Origin: DASPJR01 sp035628505
Lineage (GTDB): Bacteria > Planctomycetota > SZUA-567 > H5-PLA8
Assembly (NCBI GenBank): GCA_035628505.1
Contig: DASPJR010000173.1
Span: forward strand, 1-44,385
Reading direction: 5' to 3'
DNA length: 44,385 nucleotides
In this document: piece after piece, positions 8,120 to 17,764 of the stretch
Layout of the letters: each line of letters starts with the position of its first letter
How positions within the stretch are numbered: the first letter of the stretch is position 1
Notes under the pieces: generated by a model
The model's input: only the letters and a program-made list of their open reading frames with translations
The model's database searches: none
What the model was told of the DNA's origin: nothing
Position numbers and translations under genes: made by a program

Positions 8120-9223
8120 ATGCGAGTTCTATTGAGTGCTGTTTTTGCTATCGCCTTTTTCAATCCGCTCGCCCTGTGCGGCGAAGCTGAAAAGCAGGAC
8201 GCATCTAAAGCTGTCGCAGCATTCGAAGCCGCTTACGAGCTCGGCGCCAAAGCGGCGCAGGAGAAGAAGTGGGCGCTGGCCGAAAAGCAGTTTGATGCGG
8301 CTATTCGCGCGCTCGGCGAAACGGCGCACCCCAAGAAAGCCGTGGCCCAGATCCTCCTTACTAAGGCACGCGAAAACGCAAAGCAGGAGACCACGCTTGC
8401 AGCCGCCGACGAATTGCTGCGCCTGAAGATGTGGGCTGAAGCCGAAGCGGCTTACAAGAAGGCCGCCGAGACACTGGGCGAGACGGACGCAATCAAGGCA
8501 GGCATTGCCGCCGCGCAGGCCGGCGCCAAGACCGAGCAGGCTTCAGCCGAAGCAGCCCGTATGGAAGAAGCAAAGCGCAAAGCGGCCGAGCTGGCCCTGG
8601 CCAAAGCGCGAGCGGAAGCCGCCGAAGCGAAGAGCAAGGCCGCCGCAGAAGACGAAGCGCGCCGCAAGCAGGCGGAGGAGGAAGCGAAGAAAGCCGCGGC
8701 ATCTGCGCCGAAAACCGCCGCCGCAGATGAGCCTGCACCGATTGAACTCCCCGTTCCGGTCGCGCTGGACCGCGACCAGTGGACAAAAGGCACCGGCTCG
8801 GCCTGCTACTGGGAAGGTGAGCGGCTGGTGCTGGCCGAAGGCGACGAACTCTTCAAGAAGATTCTCACCGGCGACTTTGCGGCCTCGATTGCCCTTGAAG
8901 CCCAGATGGATCACCGCTCGCGCATCTCTATCGAGCTGCGCTCACCGCGTGACAGCGGTTCGAAGATCAGAATCATCGGCTGGGGCAGCAAGGAAGGTTC
9001 GCCGCCCATGCTGGCACTCGACAAGGATATTCGCGCCCGCGGCGACAAGAAGCCCGCGCAGGAGCAGATCACGCTATCGTTCGTGCGCACCGGAAAAATG
9101 ATTCAGTTTTATTGCGACGGCGCGCTGATCGGAAAAACGTGGGATGAAAAGCAGGGCCAGCCCTATCAGCTGATGGTCTCGGGCAAAGGCACCATGTACG
9201 GCGCCAAGGTCGTCGAACGGTAA
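8120..9223 (+). CDS. secreted Ala/Lys-rich protein with C-terminal beta domain
   Basis: A 367-residue protein with an N-terminal signal peptide (MRVLLSAVFAIAFFNPLALC). Residues about 25-200 are an Ala/Glu/Lys-rich helical region, probably coiled coil, with tetratricopeptide-like spacing. Residues about 210-367 form a beta-rich domain (CYWEGERL, IQFYCDGALIGK, YQLMVSGKGTMYGAKVV) that resembles DUF1080/LamG-type folds, but the match is loose. GAGGA precedes the ATG at 8120. It starts just after the ispH terminator, so it needs its own promoter. Exported location is inferred; function is unknown. Confidence 0.75.
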   Translation: MRVLLSAVFAIAFFNPLALCGEAEKQDASKAVAAFEAAYELGAKAAQEKKWALAEKQFDAAIRALGETAHPKKAVAQILLTKARENAKQETTLAAADELLRLKMWAEAEAAYKKAAETLGETDAIKAGIAAAQAGAKTEQASAEAARMEEAKRKAAELALAKARAEAAEAKSKAAAEDEARRKQAEEEAKKAAASAPKTAAADEPAPIELPVPVALDRDQWTKGTGSACYWEGERLVLAEGDELFKKILTGDFAASIALEAQMDHRSRISIELRSPRDSGSKIRIIGWGSKEGSPPMLALDKDIRARGDKKPAQEQITLSFVRTGKMIQFYCDGALIGKTWDEKQGQPYQLMVSGKGTMYGAKVVER

Positions 9224-9249
9224 CTGCGCTTATCGGAACCTCCGTATTA

Positions 9250-10929
9250 ATGACACTCATCCTGCGCCTCTTCCTGGTTCTTACCTTTAGCCTACTCGTG
9301 TGGGGCTGTGGTACGGGTAAGCCGCAGAACACACCCCAGTTGCCGGCTCCCGTACCGGCTGCGGAAAAAACACAGGAGAAGCCGCCGGAGGCGCCTTTCT
9401 TCACCGCAGATGGCGCCGCGGTTCTCCGCAACCCGTTTCAAAAGTGCGTTGAAGCGAGCACGTACTGGCGGGCCTACATTCAGCAGAAGAAAAATGAAGG
9501 AGCGCGCCGCCCATACCTCGCCTTTTCCCTGACCAGCAGCGACAGCGGTACCGATCGCGGCGGAATTGCTTCGGTTATGGTGAAGATCAAGCTGGCGATG
9601 AGCGATCCGCTGAGCCGCAAAGAACTCTACGACGACGAAGTCACCGAAGACGCCAGCAATCCAACGATGAATTCAAAGAGCCTGCTTGAGGAACACCTGA
9701 AAACGCTGGGTGACAGCCGAATGCTCGCGCTGCTTGCCGACCGGGCTGCGCTCGTGGCGATGGCTCATGCGGGAGGCGAAATCGCGGCTGACGTACCGAA
9801 AATACTGTCGGGCAATTTGAAGCTTCTAACGCCGGCACTGCTGAAGTCCCTGGTAGCGGCGCGTCCGGATGCAGCGTGGAGCCTGCCGCTTCTGAAAAAT
9901 GCACTCAGGTCGCGGGACGCGCGCGTAAGGCTCGCCGTGTTGCAGGAACTGCCGGCGATAAAGCTCGCCGAGACGCAACAACTGGAGCTCTATCAGGAAC
10001 TGCTCGACAGCTCCGACGCGGCAGTCCGCCTGGAGGCCGTCAAACAGCTGCAGAACCTTGGTCCATCAGCCGGGGCGCTGCTGGCGTACGCGCTGCTCAA
10101 CGACGACGAAGCCATTCGCGTCAGCGCGCGGAACACCTTGCTCGAATGGGGGCCTGAGGCACGCAAGGCGACACCGGTTCTGCTGCAGCAGGTCGGACGC
10201 GATCAGGACAAGCCAGTGCGCTCGCGCGCGCTGAGTGTCCTGGCGTCAATCGGCGGCGAGGAGTCTGCAGCACCTCTGGCGCAGGCGCTTGTCGATCAGT
10301 ATGTCGAGACCGGCTGGGCAGTAGAAAAGCTCTGTGCGCTGGGGGAAAAAGCAAAGCCGGCCGTTCCCGTGCTGGAGCACGCCTTCAAAGTCACCGACAC
10401 TGTCACGCGCCAGAACGTCTTGCTGGTGCTGCAGAAGCTGGGGCCGGAAAATGCGGCCTTTATTGCCAACCAGGGTCTTACGGATATGGAGAAGGAGGTG
10501 CAGACGACCGCCTCCAAGCTGCTCACCGAAATAGGACCGGATGCCGTCAAGCCGTTGGCGGAGCTGATGAGCGACACGCGTTATTCCGTGCGGCGCATGG
10601 CCGTCATGACGATGGGCAAGATCGGTCCGCCGGCAATCGAGCCGCTCAAAGCTGCGCTTGCGGATACGGACGAAGAGGTCCGCGCGCGCGCAAAATCAGC
10701 ACTGTCTGAGATGAAAGTGATCACCGTGAAGCCCAGGCCGCTGAACGCGTGGGATAAGGTTGAAGACCCTGACAAGCCCAAACCCGCCAGTTATAAAACA
10801 GTAACGACGCGCGACGGAAAAAAGCTGCTCGCGGAGAAGGTCGTCGATTTCGGCGATTCCTATTCTATCAAGCTGGATACTGGTAAATTCCTCCTGCTGA
10901 AAAAGAGCGAGATCGAAAAAATCGAATGA
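9250..10929 (+). CDS. HEAT-repeat lipoprotein with SHD1-like C-terminus
   Basis: A 559-residue protein. The N-terminus MTLILRLFLVLTFSLLVWGC has a lipobox-like end with Cys20, though Trp at -2 is unusual. Residues about 200-500 are tandem HEAT repeats (pairs of helices such as DAAVRLEAVKQLQNLGP and SVRRMAVMTMGKIGPPA). The last 45 residues (YKTVTTRDGKKLLAEKVV) resemble the SHD1 domain frequent in planctomycetes. It is probably a scaffold at the membrane. Its stop overlaps the start of the squalene/phytoene synthase in ATGA, implying translational coupling. Its own Shine-Dalgarno is weak. Confidence 0.8.
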   Translation: MTLILRLFLVLTFSLLVWGCGTGKPQNTPQLPAPVPAAEKTQEKPPEAPFFTADGAAVLRNPFQKCVEASTYWRAYIQQKKNEGARRPYLAFSLTSSDSGTDRGGIASVMVKIKLAMSDPLSRKELYDDEVTEDASNPTMNSKSLLEEHLKTLGDSRMLALLADRAALVAMAHAGGEIAADVPKILSGNLKLLTPALLKSLVAARPDAAWSLPLLKNALRSRDARVRLAVLQELPAIKLAETQQLELYQELLDSSDAAVRLEAVKQLQNLGPSAGALLAYALLNDDEAIRVSARNTLLEWGPEARKATPVLLQQVGRDQDKPVRSRALSVLASIGGEESAAPLAQALVDQYVETGWAVEKLCALGEKAKPAVPVLEHAFKVTDTVTRQNVLLVLQKLGPENAAFIANQGLTDMEKEVQTTASKLLTEIGPDAVKPLAELMSDTRYSVRRMAVMTMGKIGPPAIEPLKAALADTDEEVRARAKSALSEMKVITVKPRPLNAWDKVEDPDKPKPASYKTVTTRDGKKLLAEKVVDFGDSYSIKLDTGKFLLLKKSEIEKIE

Positions 10930-12011
10930 GCGATCCCGACGATCAATCAGTAGAACCAGAGCAGGCGCAGCACGGCCGCGAATATCTGCTGGGCGAACTG
11001 CTGAAAAACGTTTCGCGCAGTTTTTACCTGACGCTTCGCGTGTTGCCGCGGGGCTTGCGTGCACCGATCGGGCTGGGATACCTGCTTGCGCGCGCCGCCG
11101 ACACGATCGCCGACACGCAGCTGGTACTGCCCGCGCAGCGGCTGGAACACCTGCTCTCTTTTCGCGCGCAGGTCAACGATGGCATTGACGAGACGAGCCT
11201 CGCGCGCATACAGGCTGCCTTCAGCGGCCATCAAAGCGATTCGCACGAGCGCAAGCTGCTCAACCTGCTGCGGCCGTCACTCGCTCTGCTCGATACGCTG
11301 AGCCCGGCCGACCGCGCGGAAGTGCAGCGCGTTGTTACGACTCTGACGCGCGGCATGGAGATGGATCTGCGCACGTTCCCGCTTGAGACATCGGGACAGA
11401 TCGTCGCCTTGAAGACGCGTGAAGAGCTGGATCTCTATATCTATCTGGTGGCCGGATGCGTGGGGGAGTTCTGGACAAAAATGACGGTCGCACATAGCCC
11501 GGAGCTGCACGGCTGGGATGTGGACGCAATGTCGCGAACGGGAATTCGTTTCGGCAAGGCGCTGCAGATGACTAACGTCCTTCGCGACTGCGCCAAAGAC
11601 CTGCGCATCGGCCGATGCTATCTTCCGCTCGAACTGCTCACGCCTGCGGGCGTCGCACCTGAGGATCTGCTCAAGCCTGAAAATGCGGCACGCGCGCAGC
11701 CGGTGCTACGAACGTTGCTCGGCGTAGCACTCGATCATTTCGCTGCGGCTGAAGATTACATTCTGGCCATTCCGCCCCGTTGCGGCCGGCTGCGTCTGGC
11801 GTGTCTGTGGCCCGTACTGATCGGGCTGGCAACATTGCAGAAGCTGGCGGCCAATCCAGACTGGCTCAATCCAGACCGTCCCTCGAAAGTATCGCGCAGC
11901 TCGGTTAAGCGAACGCTGGCTCTGTCATTGCCCGCGGTCGGTTCGGATACGCTTGTGCGGATGTGGATCGATCACCTGATGAAAAGTGTGCGGGCAGAGA
12001 TCGCTGCTTAG
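10926..12011 (+). CDS. squalene/phytoene synthase family protein
   Basis: A 361-residue all-helical prenyl synthase catalysing head-to-head condensation of isoprenyl diphosphates. The opening NVSRSFYLTLRVLP is typical. The first Asp-rich motif is DTIADT and the second lies in MTNVLRDCAKDLRIGRCYLP, where squalene synthases have NxxRDxxxD. The product (squalene, presqualene/hydroxysqualene or phytoene) cannot be fixed from sequence; no carotenoid or hopanoid partner gene lies in the window. It is coupled by a 4-base overlap to the HEAT lipoprotein. Its stop overlaps by three bases the stop of the convergent NfeD gene. Confidence 0.88.
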   Translation: MSDPDDQSVEPEQAQHGREYLLGELLKNVSRSFYLTLRVLPRGLRAPIGLGYLLARAADTIADTQLVLPAQRLEHLLSFRAQVNDGIDETSLARIQAAFSGHQSDSHERKLLNLLRPSLALLDTLSPADRAEVQRVVTTLTRGMEMDLRTFPLETSGQIVALKTREELDLYIYLVAGCVGEFWTKMTVAHSPELHGWDVDAMSRTGIRFGKALQMTNVLRDCAKDLRIGRCYLPLELLTPAGVAPEDLLKPENAARAQPVLRTLLGVALDHFAAAEDYILAIPPRCGRLRLACLWPVLIGLATLQKLAANPDWLNPDRPSKVSRSSVKRTLALSLPAVGSDTLVRMWIDHLMKSVRAEIAA

Positions 12012-12478
12012 ATGGGCTCGACCACGACTCGGCTGCCTTCGACCTGAATGACGCGCACTGGCGTATTCGGGTCGACGAACTTGCCCTGAGTCACGACGTC
12101 CACACGCTGCTGGCCTATCATCGCCGCACCCCCAGGCCGAAGCGTCGTCAGCGTCACGCCTTCCTTGCCGACGAGTTCAGTCAAAGGTGGAGCATCCGGA
12201 GAATTCTGAATTCCGCCCTGCAGTTCCGCCCGGTGAACGAAGGGGCTCCACTTCAGGAATTTCAGGCCGAGCCAGAGGCTGAACGGGTAGAGCGCCACGT
12301 TAACAGCGAGCATCGTATAACCAAAGCTGCTGCCCGCGCGGAATCCCAGGTAGACGCTTGCGCTCGACAGCATCAGCGCCAGGATCGTCAGCAGCCCAAA
12401 GGACGGCGTGAGCATCTCCAGGAAAAGCGCGAGGACCGTAAAAAAGCAAAGGCTTATTGACCAGAAGCTGCTGTCCAT
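12008..12478 (-). CDS. short NfeD-like membrane protein
   Basis: A 156-residue protein with two or three N-terminal membrane segments (about residues 4-60) and a C-terminal OB-fold NfeD domain (LVGKEGVTLTTLRPGG, GKFVDPNTPVRVIQVEG). Such proteins partner membrane proteases or SPFH proteins and act in membrane quality control. The start is uncertain: ATG 12478 is chosen because it begins just before the membrane segment. An in-frame ATG at 12538 would overlap the upstream protease gene by 32 bases. No strong Shine-Dalgarno is seen. It forms an operon with the NfeD1b-type gene upstream. Confidence 0.8.
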   Translation of the reverse strand: MDSSFWSISLCFFTVLALFLEMLTPSFGLLTILALMLSSASVYLGFRAGSSFGYTMLAVNVALYPFSLWLGLKFLKWSPFVHRAELQGGIQNSPDAPPLTELVGKEGVTLTTLRPGGAAMIGQQRVDVVTQGKFVDPNTPVRVIQVEGSRVVVEPI

Positions 12479-12506
12479 GATGTCAGTAGAGAGCGCTCCG
12501 TTCTTC

Positions 12507-14132
12507 CTAGGCCTGCCGTACCACCAGCGTTCCGGCATTTACGCGCAGCACGACGACCGGCGTACCAGCATCAATGTAAGGACCTTCCGAGACGGCGTCA
12601 TGCGTCAGTCCGCCGATGCGGATTTTTCCCGCGGGTCGCAAAACCGTTTCGGCCACAGCCTGCTGACCTACCAGTGACTGGCGCGACGGCTCGGGAATGG
12701 CGACCGCTGCAACGGCTCCGGCTGCCACAAGATCCGTCCCGAAGGCAGTCGTTGTCGAATTGACCTCCGCCCGCAGCGCCAGACGGCTGAGTCCCGGCAT
12801 GCGCGCGCCCTGGATCAGCCCTGTAACGACAGCGCCGATGAGAATCACGACGGTCAACGTCGCCCACATCAGCCCCTCCTTTAAGAGCGCGATGTCGCCG
12901 GCGGAACCCTTGCCCTGAATGACATTGATCAGGCTAACGCTTTCAGGCACGAACGCGAGAATTAACGAACCAACGACCATGATGATTCCTGCCGCGAGCC
13001 CCGCGCCGAAAGTTGGGAAGACGAAGAGCTCCACGGCAATGATCGCTGCGCCGATGCCGAAGAGCGCAATTTCGAAGAGACCGGCGTTTGCCGAAAACAC
13101 CTGCAGCCAGAAGAAAACGCCCAGGCAGAACGCGAAGGCGATATAGCCCATTCCGTGTCCGGGACTCTTTAGTTCCCACACCAGGGCCACCAGGCCGATC
13201 AGCACCAGCAGCACGCTCCAGATCGGGTGCGAAACAAAGCGTGCCGAGCGCTCGGCGGGCGTGATCGCCGCCACTTCCACACTGGACGGTGAAATGCCCA
13301 GGCCAACCTGCAGTTCGTCTGTGTCGGCGACGATCCCGCTGGCGAGGCCAACGTTGACGGCTTCGTTGGCCGTGAGCGTCAGGATCTGGCCTTTGTTCTT
13401 CCAGACCTTCACCTTCTCAGGCTTGACGCTTTGAACATCATACGTCTCACCGAGCATGAAGCGTTTCTGAGGATCATTCGTTTCGATGACCTCAGCCTCG
13501 CTGTTAACCATGCCCACAGCAATCGGCGCCGGGTAATTGTTTGCATCGCACAGGTTGCTCACCATCGCACGCATGTCGCTGTCGACCTTCTGACGCATGC
13601 TTTCGGGAATTTCGCCGAAGAGGCTGACCGCTTTCGCGCCGCCGATCCGGCTTCCAGGGGCCATGACGATCATTTTTGATCCGAGCGAAATGATAGCGCC
13701 GCCCGAAAAGGCCTTAGCCTTGACGAATGCGACCACAGGAACCGGGCACGCAGCGATGGCGCGGTTGATTCTCTCGCAGGCCGACACTTTGCCGCCATAC
13801 GTGTCGATCTCCAGGATTACCAGATCGAATTTCTCCTCGGCGGCGCGGCGCAGGCGGCGTTCGATGAAGTTCGCCTGCCAATCATCGATCATTCCGTACT
13901 TTGTGGTCTCTTCGTCATTGACCGGGATGATCATGACCTTCGGCTTGGCCGGCAGCTTGATGCCACGCTTAGCGGGATTGAGGGAGCCCTTCACGATGCC
14001 CGATTGCGCAGCCATGTTCTGTTCGATCGCGGCGGCCGCGGCATCTTTGGGTTCTTCGGCAGCCAGCACAAGAGGAACCTGCAGGAAAAGCCAGAAGGCC
14101 ACGGATGTCAATATTCTAAACGACGTCTGCAT
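12507..14132 (-). CDS. NfeD family membrane-bound serine protease (ClpP class)
   Basis: A 541-residue protein. A signal peptide (MQTSFRILTSVAFWLFLQVP) precedes a ClpP-like protease domain at about residues 60-250. The region AFSGGAIISLGS carries the likely nucleophile Ser, and QKVDSDMRAMV the likely catalytic Lys of the Ser-Lys dyad. Four or five membrane segments follow (about residues 265-430), then an OB-fold NfeD domain to the C-terminus. Family members cleave membrane proteins such as stomatin. ATG 14132 has GAGG six bases upstream; the GTG at 14153 is less likely. A short NfeD gene follows directly, a common pairing. Confidence 0.88.
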   Translation of the reverse strand: MQTSFRILTSVAFWLFLQVPLVLAAEEPKDAAAAAIEQNMAAQSGIVKGSLNPAKRGIKLPAKPKVMIIPVNDEETTKYGMIDDWQANFIERRLRRAAEEKFDLVILEIDTYGGKVSACERINRAIAACPVPVVAFVKAKAFSGGAIISLGSKMIVMAPGSRIGGAKAVSLFGEIPESMRQKVDSDMRAMVSNLCDANNYPAPIAVGMVNSEAEVIETNDPQKRFMLGETYDVQSVKPEKVKVWKNKGQILTLTANEAVNVGLASGIVADTDELQVGLGISPSSVEVAAITPAERSARFVSHPIWSVLLVLIGLVALVWELKSPGHGMGYIAFAFCLGVFFWLQVFSANAGLFEIALFGIGAAIIAVELFVFPTFGAGLAAGIIMVVGSLILAFVPESVSLINVIQGKGSAGDIALLKEGLMWATLTVVILIGAVVTGLIQGARMPGLSRLALRAEVNSTTTAFGTDLVAAGAVAAVAIPEPSRQSLVGQQAVAETVLRPAGKIRIGGLTHDAVSEGPYIDAGTPVVVLRVNAGTLVVRQA

Positions 14133-14212
14133 TGAGAACCTCGTGAGCCGCACGCGCGGCCAGATGCATTTTACCGTATGAACTCCGTCTGGCGCAAACG
14201 GCTCTTATAGAG

Positions 14213-14218
14213 TTTATA
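14213..14218 (-). promoter_or_regulatory. candidate extended -10 box for the NfeD operon
   Basis: On the minus strand TGGTATAAACT contains an extended -10 pattern (TG, one base, TATAAA) about 80 bases upstream of the protease ATG. No good -35 hexamer is present, as expected for extended -10 promoters. Position fits the divergent gap with the cyclo-ligase gene. Confidence 0.3.
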
Positions 14219-14302
14219 CCAGGAAGCCATCGAAATCTTTCCCAGCTTGTTGCGATTGTGCCTTTCCGGTAAGACACGCATACGCATACAGGTCTTATCC
14301 TC

Positions 14303-14884
14303 ATGGCCGGGTCACTCGAGAAATCCAGACTGCGCAGCGAGATACTGGCGCTGCTTCGCTCGATGGGTGCAGCAGAGCGTTCTCGCAGGAGTGCGCTGGC
14401 CGTTACGCGGCTTGCAGAAAGCAGGCTCTTCCGCGAGGCAAAAACTGTTTTTACTTATTCCTCGACAAGCGAAGAACTCGATACGCTTGGCCTCTGCCGG
14501 CTCTGTTTTGAACAGAATAAAACGGTGTGCCTGCCGCGTACGCTGCATCCAGCGCGCAGCATGGCGGCCCATGCGGTCACAAACCTCGACAGCGACCTGG
14601 AAGTCCACCCCTTTGGTTTTCTGCAACCCAAAGCAGAGTTGCCGGTGCAAACGCCGGAGACGATCGACCTGATTGTCGTTCCCGGTGTCGCATTCGATGC
14701 GGCCGGCAACCGTCTCGGCCGCGGCGCGGGGTACTACGACCGCTACCTCTCGCAGCCGCAGATTAAGGCAGCCGTTATTGCGCTCGCATTTGAAGTTCAG
14801 ATTGTTCCCGTCGTGCCTGTTCAGGCGCATGACCGGCGAGTTCAGAAAATTTTTACCGAGCAGCGCGTGATTGAGGTGTCCTGA
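14303..14884 (+). CDS. 5-formyltetrahydrofolate cyclo-ligase
   Basis: A 193-residue enzyme of folate metabolism, converting 5-formyl-THF to 5,10-methenyl-THF with ATP. The N-terminal helix with basic residues (KSRLRSEILALLRSM), the strand VFTYSSTSEELDT, and the diagnostic nucleotide/substrate loop RLGRGAGYYDRYL (about residues 137-149) are present, and length fits the family. ATG at 14303 has no obvious Shine-Dalgarno. The first kinase gene begins 42 bases downstream on the same strand. Confidence 0.92.
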   Translation: MAGSLEKSRLRSEILALLRSMGAAERSRRSALAVTRLAESRLFREAKTVFTYSSTSEELDTLGLCRLCFEQNKTVCLPRTLHPARSMAAHAVTNLDSDLEVHPFGFLQPKAELPVQTPETIDLIVVPGVAFDAAGNRLGRGAGYYDRYLSQPQIKAAVIALAFEVQIVPVVPVQAHDRRVQKIFTEQRVIEVS

Positions 14885-14926
14885 TTTGAGGTTTCGTTTT
14901 CGTGCACTCTCTTTAAGATTGAGGCC

Positions 14927-16213
14927 ATGATTCAGCAGCAGCAATCGCTTGTCATCAATGATGACATTTTGGTCGAACTGGCGCTTGAGTCTAAGTCTCT
15001 CACGCGCGAACAGGTCGACGTGGTGCGCGCGCGGCAGGCTGAGCTGCTGCAGGGCGGCGTGCGCCTGACGCTTGGCCAGGTCATGCTGGAGCGCAAACTG
15101 CTGACGATCAGCCAGCTCAAGCAGCTGATGCAGGAGCTTGAGCGGCGCATGACCCAGCAGCCGCAGCCGAAGAAGCCAACCATGGCTTCGGCCAAGGATC
15201 AGCTCAACACACGCTTCGGCGATTATCTGCTGCTGGAAATTCTCGCGGACACCGCGCGCTACCGCATGTTCAAGGCGCAGCACACCGTTCAAAATCAGCT
15301 TTTCGCATTGAAAGTTCTCCCGCCCAATATCACGAAGGACGCGGTGTGGTACGAACGCTTCAAGCGCGAAGTGCTGCTGGCGAAGGTGCTCTCTCATCCG
15401 AACATCATCCGCACGTACGGCACGGGCGAGATCGACGGATGTCCGGTGATGGTCCAGGAGTATGTCGAAGGCCTCACACTTTCGGAACGTCTTGCGCGCG
15501 AAGGGAACTTTCCGGAGAAGACGGCCTGGCTGATGGGCCGCGAAATCGCAAAGGCACTCGCCTATGCGGCGCAGATCGGCATCATTCATCGCGACATCAA
15601 GCCCGACAATATTGTCTGCAGCCGCAGCGGCGTTGTGAAGATCGTCGATATGGGACTCTCCAAGGCCATGGGCGACGACACCGGTTTGACGGCGCCGGGC
15701 ACAACCGTCGGCACGCCTTTTTACATCTCTCCCGAGCAGGCCCGGGGCAACAAGGACATCGACGGACGAACAGACATTTATTCGCTGGGCTGCACAATTT
15801 TCCACATGCTCACTGGCTCGGTTCCATTCATGGGCGAAGTCCTGACGGACGTCATGCTGGCGCACATCAAGGCGCCGCGACCTGACCCGCGCACGATTCT
15901 GCCGGAGATCAGCGAAGCGTCCGCACAAACAGTCATGCGCATGATGGCCATCAAACCGCAGGACCGCTTTGCCGATGCCGAAGCGCTGGTGCTCGAGCTC
16001 GACAAGCTGATCAAAGTGTTGCCCGAACCTGACGCTTTTCTGCGTCCGGTTCAGGCGGTGGCGCCGAGTGACTTTGAAATGTCGCCCGAGGCAAAGGCAG
16101 CCGCGGAACAACGCGCTGCCGAGAAGAAAGCGGCGCCTGTGCCGCAGCCCATGCCGAAAGTGTCCTGGTTTACGCGGCTGACGGATTGGCTCTACAGTCT
16201 GCTGGCGCGTTGA
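14927..16213 (+). CDS. Ser/Thr protein kinase 1 of a tandem triplet
   Basis: A 428-residue Hanks-type kinase. Residues about 12-75 hold a helical domain (LTREQVDVVRARQ, LGQVMLERKLLTISQLKQLM) resembling the N-terminal domain of type II secretion ATPases. The kinase domain spans about 98-365: Lys129 (ALKVL), Glu148, HRDIKPDN at 221-228, DMG at 241-243 in place of DFG, GTPFYISPEQ. The glycine-rich loop is not recognisable (LLEILADTARYRMFKA). An Ala/Pro/Lys linker leads to a short aromatic tail (WFTRLTDWLYSLLAR). No transmembrane helix or sensor domain is seen. GAGG sits very close to the ATG. Confidence 0.92.
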   Translation: MIQQQQSLVINDDILVELALESKSLTREQVDVVRARQAELLQGGVRLTLGQVMLERKLLTISQLKQLMQELERRMTQQPQPKKPTMASAKDQLNTRFGDYLLLEILADTARYRMFKAQHTVQNQLFALKVLPPNITKDAVWYERFKREVLLAKVLSHPNIIRTYGTGEIDGCPVMVQEYVEGLTLSERLAREGNFPEKTAWLMGREIAKALAYAAQIGIIHRDIKPDNIVCSRSGVVKIVDMGLSKAMGDDTGLTAPGTTVGTPFYISPEQARGNKDIDGRTDIYSLGCTIFHMLTGSVPFMGEVLTDVMLAHIKAPRPDPRTILPEISEASAQTVMRMMAIKPQDRFADAEALVLELDKLIKVLPEPDAFLRPVQAVAPSDFEMSPEAKAAAEQRAAEKKAAPVPQPMPKVSWFTRLTDWLYSLLAR

Positions 16214-16399
16214 CTCCGCATGCAGACAATTGGCTTTGGCGTTGCCTATTGTAGTGCTTAATGATTGATTCCACGTTGCACGCGTGCGTTCTGAGTGAGT
16301 AGTAAACAGCCCTTGCCGGCGTGCCGATAAAGGTAACAAAAATCTGCGCCACCAACCAGTTTGACGTTCCGCACGCACCGCGGGACGGAGGGAAAGAGT

Positions 16400-17635
16400 A
16401 TGACACACACCTCGCCGCCAACCACCACTCCGCCCGACATTCTCAAGGTCGGCATAGAGCTGGGTTACCTCACGCCGGCGCAGGCTGAAAGTGCAAGCAA
16501 ACGCCAGCAGGAACTGCGGCAGGGCGGCATCGATCTGCCCGTTGGACAGGTCCTGCTCGAACGCCGCATTCTCGTGAGCGGACAGCTCAAGCGGCTGATG
16601 CGTGAACTGGCATACCGCCGCGCGCAGCACGCCAAGGCGCCAGCGGCACCGACAACGCTTAAAAAGAATTTCGGTCCGTACGAACTGCAGGAAGTGCTCG
16701 CTTCGAGCGGGCGCTGCCGTGTCATCTCCGCACGCGACACGGCCATGGGACGACAGGTGGTGCTGAAAGTTCTGCCTCCACATGTGGCGAGCAACAACGT
16801 CTGGCTTGAACGTTTCCGTCGGGAAGTTCAACTGGCTGGACAACTGTCGCATCCAAATATCGTCACCGCATACGGGACGGCTGAAATCGAGGGCAGTCCC
16901 GTGCTGGTGCTTGAATTCGTCGACGGCACGTCGCTGGATCGCAAGCTCGAGATCGAAGGCAACATCGCCGAAAAAACGGTGTGGCTCATGGCGCGCGAAG
17001 TGGCCAAGGCTCTCGCTTGCGCCGCCGAGAAGAACATTCTGCATCGCGACATCAAGCCGGCGAACATCCTGATTTCCAAAGACGGCAAGGTAAAGATCTG
17101 CGACATGGGTCTTTCCAAATCCATGGCCGACGACACGGCGCTCACTGCTGCGGGCACAACCGTGGGCACGCCCTTTTACATTTCGCCCGAGCAGGCGCAC
17201 GGCACGAAGGATCTGGACGGCCGCTCGGATATTTACTCGCTGGGCTGCACTGTTTTTCACATGCTCACCGGATCGGTTCCCTTCCTGGGTGAGACGCTCA
17301 CCGATGTGATGCTCGCGCACACGCACGCCGTCAGGCCCGATCCACGCGCGTTCCTTCCGGAAATCACCGAAGGTTCGTCCAGGCTGGTGATGCGCATGAT
17401 GGCTACAAAACCTGAGGAGCGGCCCCAATCGGCACAGACGCTTGTGGAAGAAATCGACGCGCTTTTGCCGCTGCTGCCTGAACCCGAACCCACAATTCGC
17501 CCCGTCGCCAAAGTTTCACCCAGCGACGTGCCTGCAGGAAAGTCTTCCGCCGTGCGTCCGGCCGTTACCGTGGATGTCCCCCGCCCTTCGCTGCTCACGC
17601 GCTTCCTTGACTGGCTCACCCGGCTGTTCTCCTGA
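16400..17635 (+). CDS. Ser/Thr protein kinase 2 of a tandem triplet
   Basis: A 411-residue paralogue of the preceding kinase with the same order: N-terminal helical domain (LGYLTPAQAESASKRQQ, GQVLLERRILVSGQLKRL), kinase domain with Lys123, HRDIKPAN at 215-222, DMG at 235-237 and GTPFYISPEQ, and a C-terminal tail LLTRFLDWLTRLFS. The glycine loop is again degenerate (EVLASSGRCRVISA). ATG at 16400 is preceded by GGAGG; the open frame continues 13 codons upstream but without a site. It is separated from kinase 1 by 186 bases that hold nothing recognisable. Confidence 0.92.
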   Translation: MTHTSPPTTTPPDILKVGIELGYLTPAQAESASKRQQELRQGGIDLPVGQVLLERRILVSGQLKRLMRELAYRRAQHAKAPAAPTTLKKNFGPYELQEVLASSGRCRVISARDTAMGRQVVLKVLPPHVASNNVWLERFRREVQLAGQLSHPNIVTAYGTAEIEGSPVLVLEFVDGTSLDRKLEIEGNIAEKTVWLMAREVAKALACAAEKNILHRDIKPANILISKDGKVKICDMGLSKSMADDTALTAAGTTVGTPFYISPEQAHGTKDLDGRSDIYSLGCTVFHMLTGSVPFLGETLTDVMLAHTHAVRPDPRAFLPEITEGSSRLVMRMMATKPEERPQSAQTLVEEIDALLPLLPEPEPTIRPVAKVSPSDVPAGKSSAVRPAVTVDVPRPSLLTRFLDWLTRLFS

Positions 17636-17764
17636 CAGCACATTGAGCACAGTGGCCTCATCATTGCAAAGGTGAACGCATATCACTGCCGCGCGTTTGC
17701 GGCCGCGGTTCTCCGGGTACTTATTGTCCTGTCAGTGAATCGGCTATGCATGAGGGCTTCCGCT

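Noticed and set aside
14312..17428. 1038-codon open frame antisense to the cyclo-ligase and two kinases
   Set aside because: It lies opposite clearly conserved genes; its Arg/His/Leu-rich composition is the usual shadow of GC-rich coding DNA.
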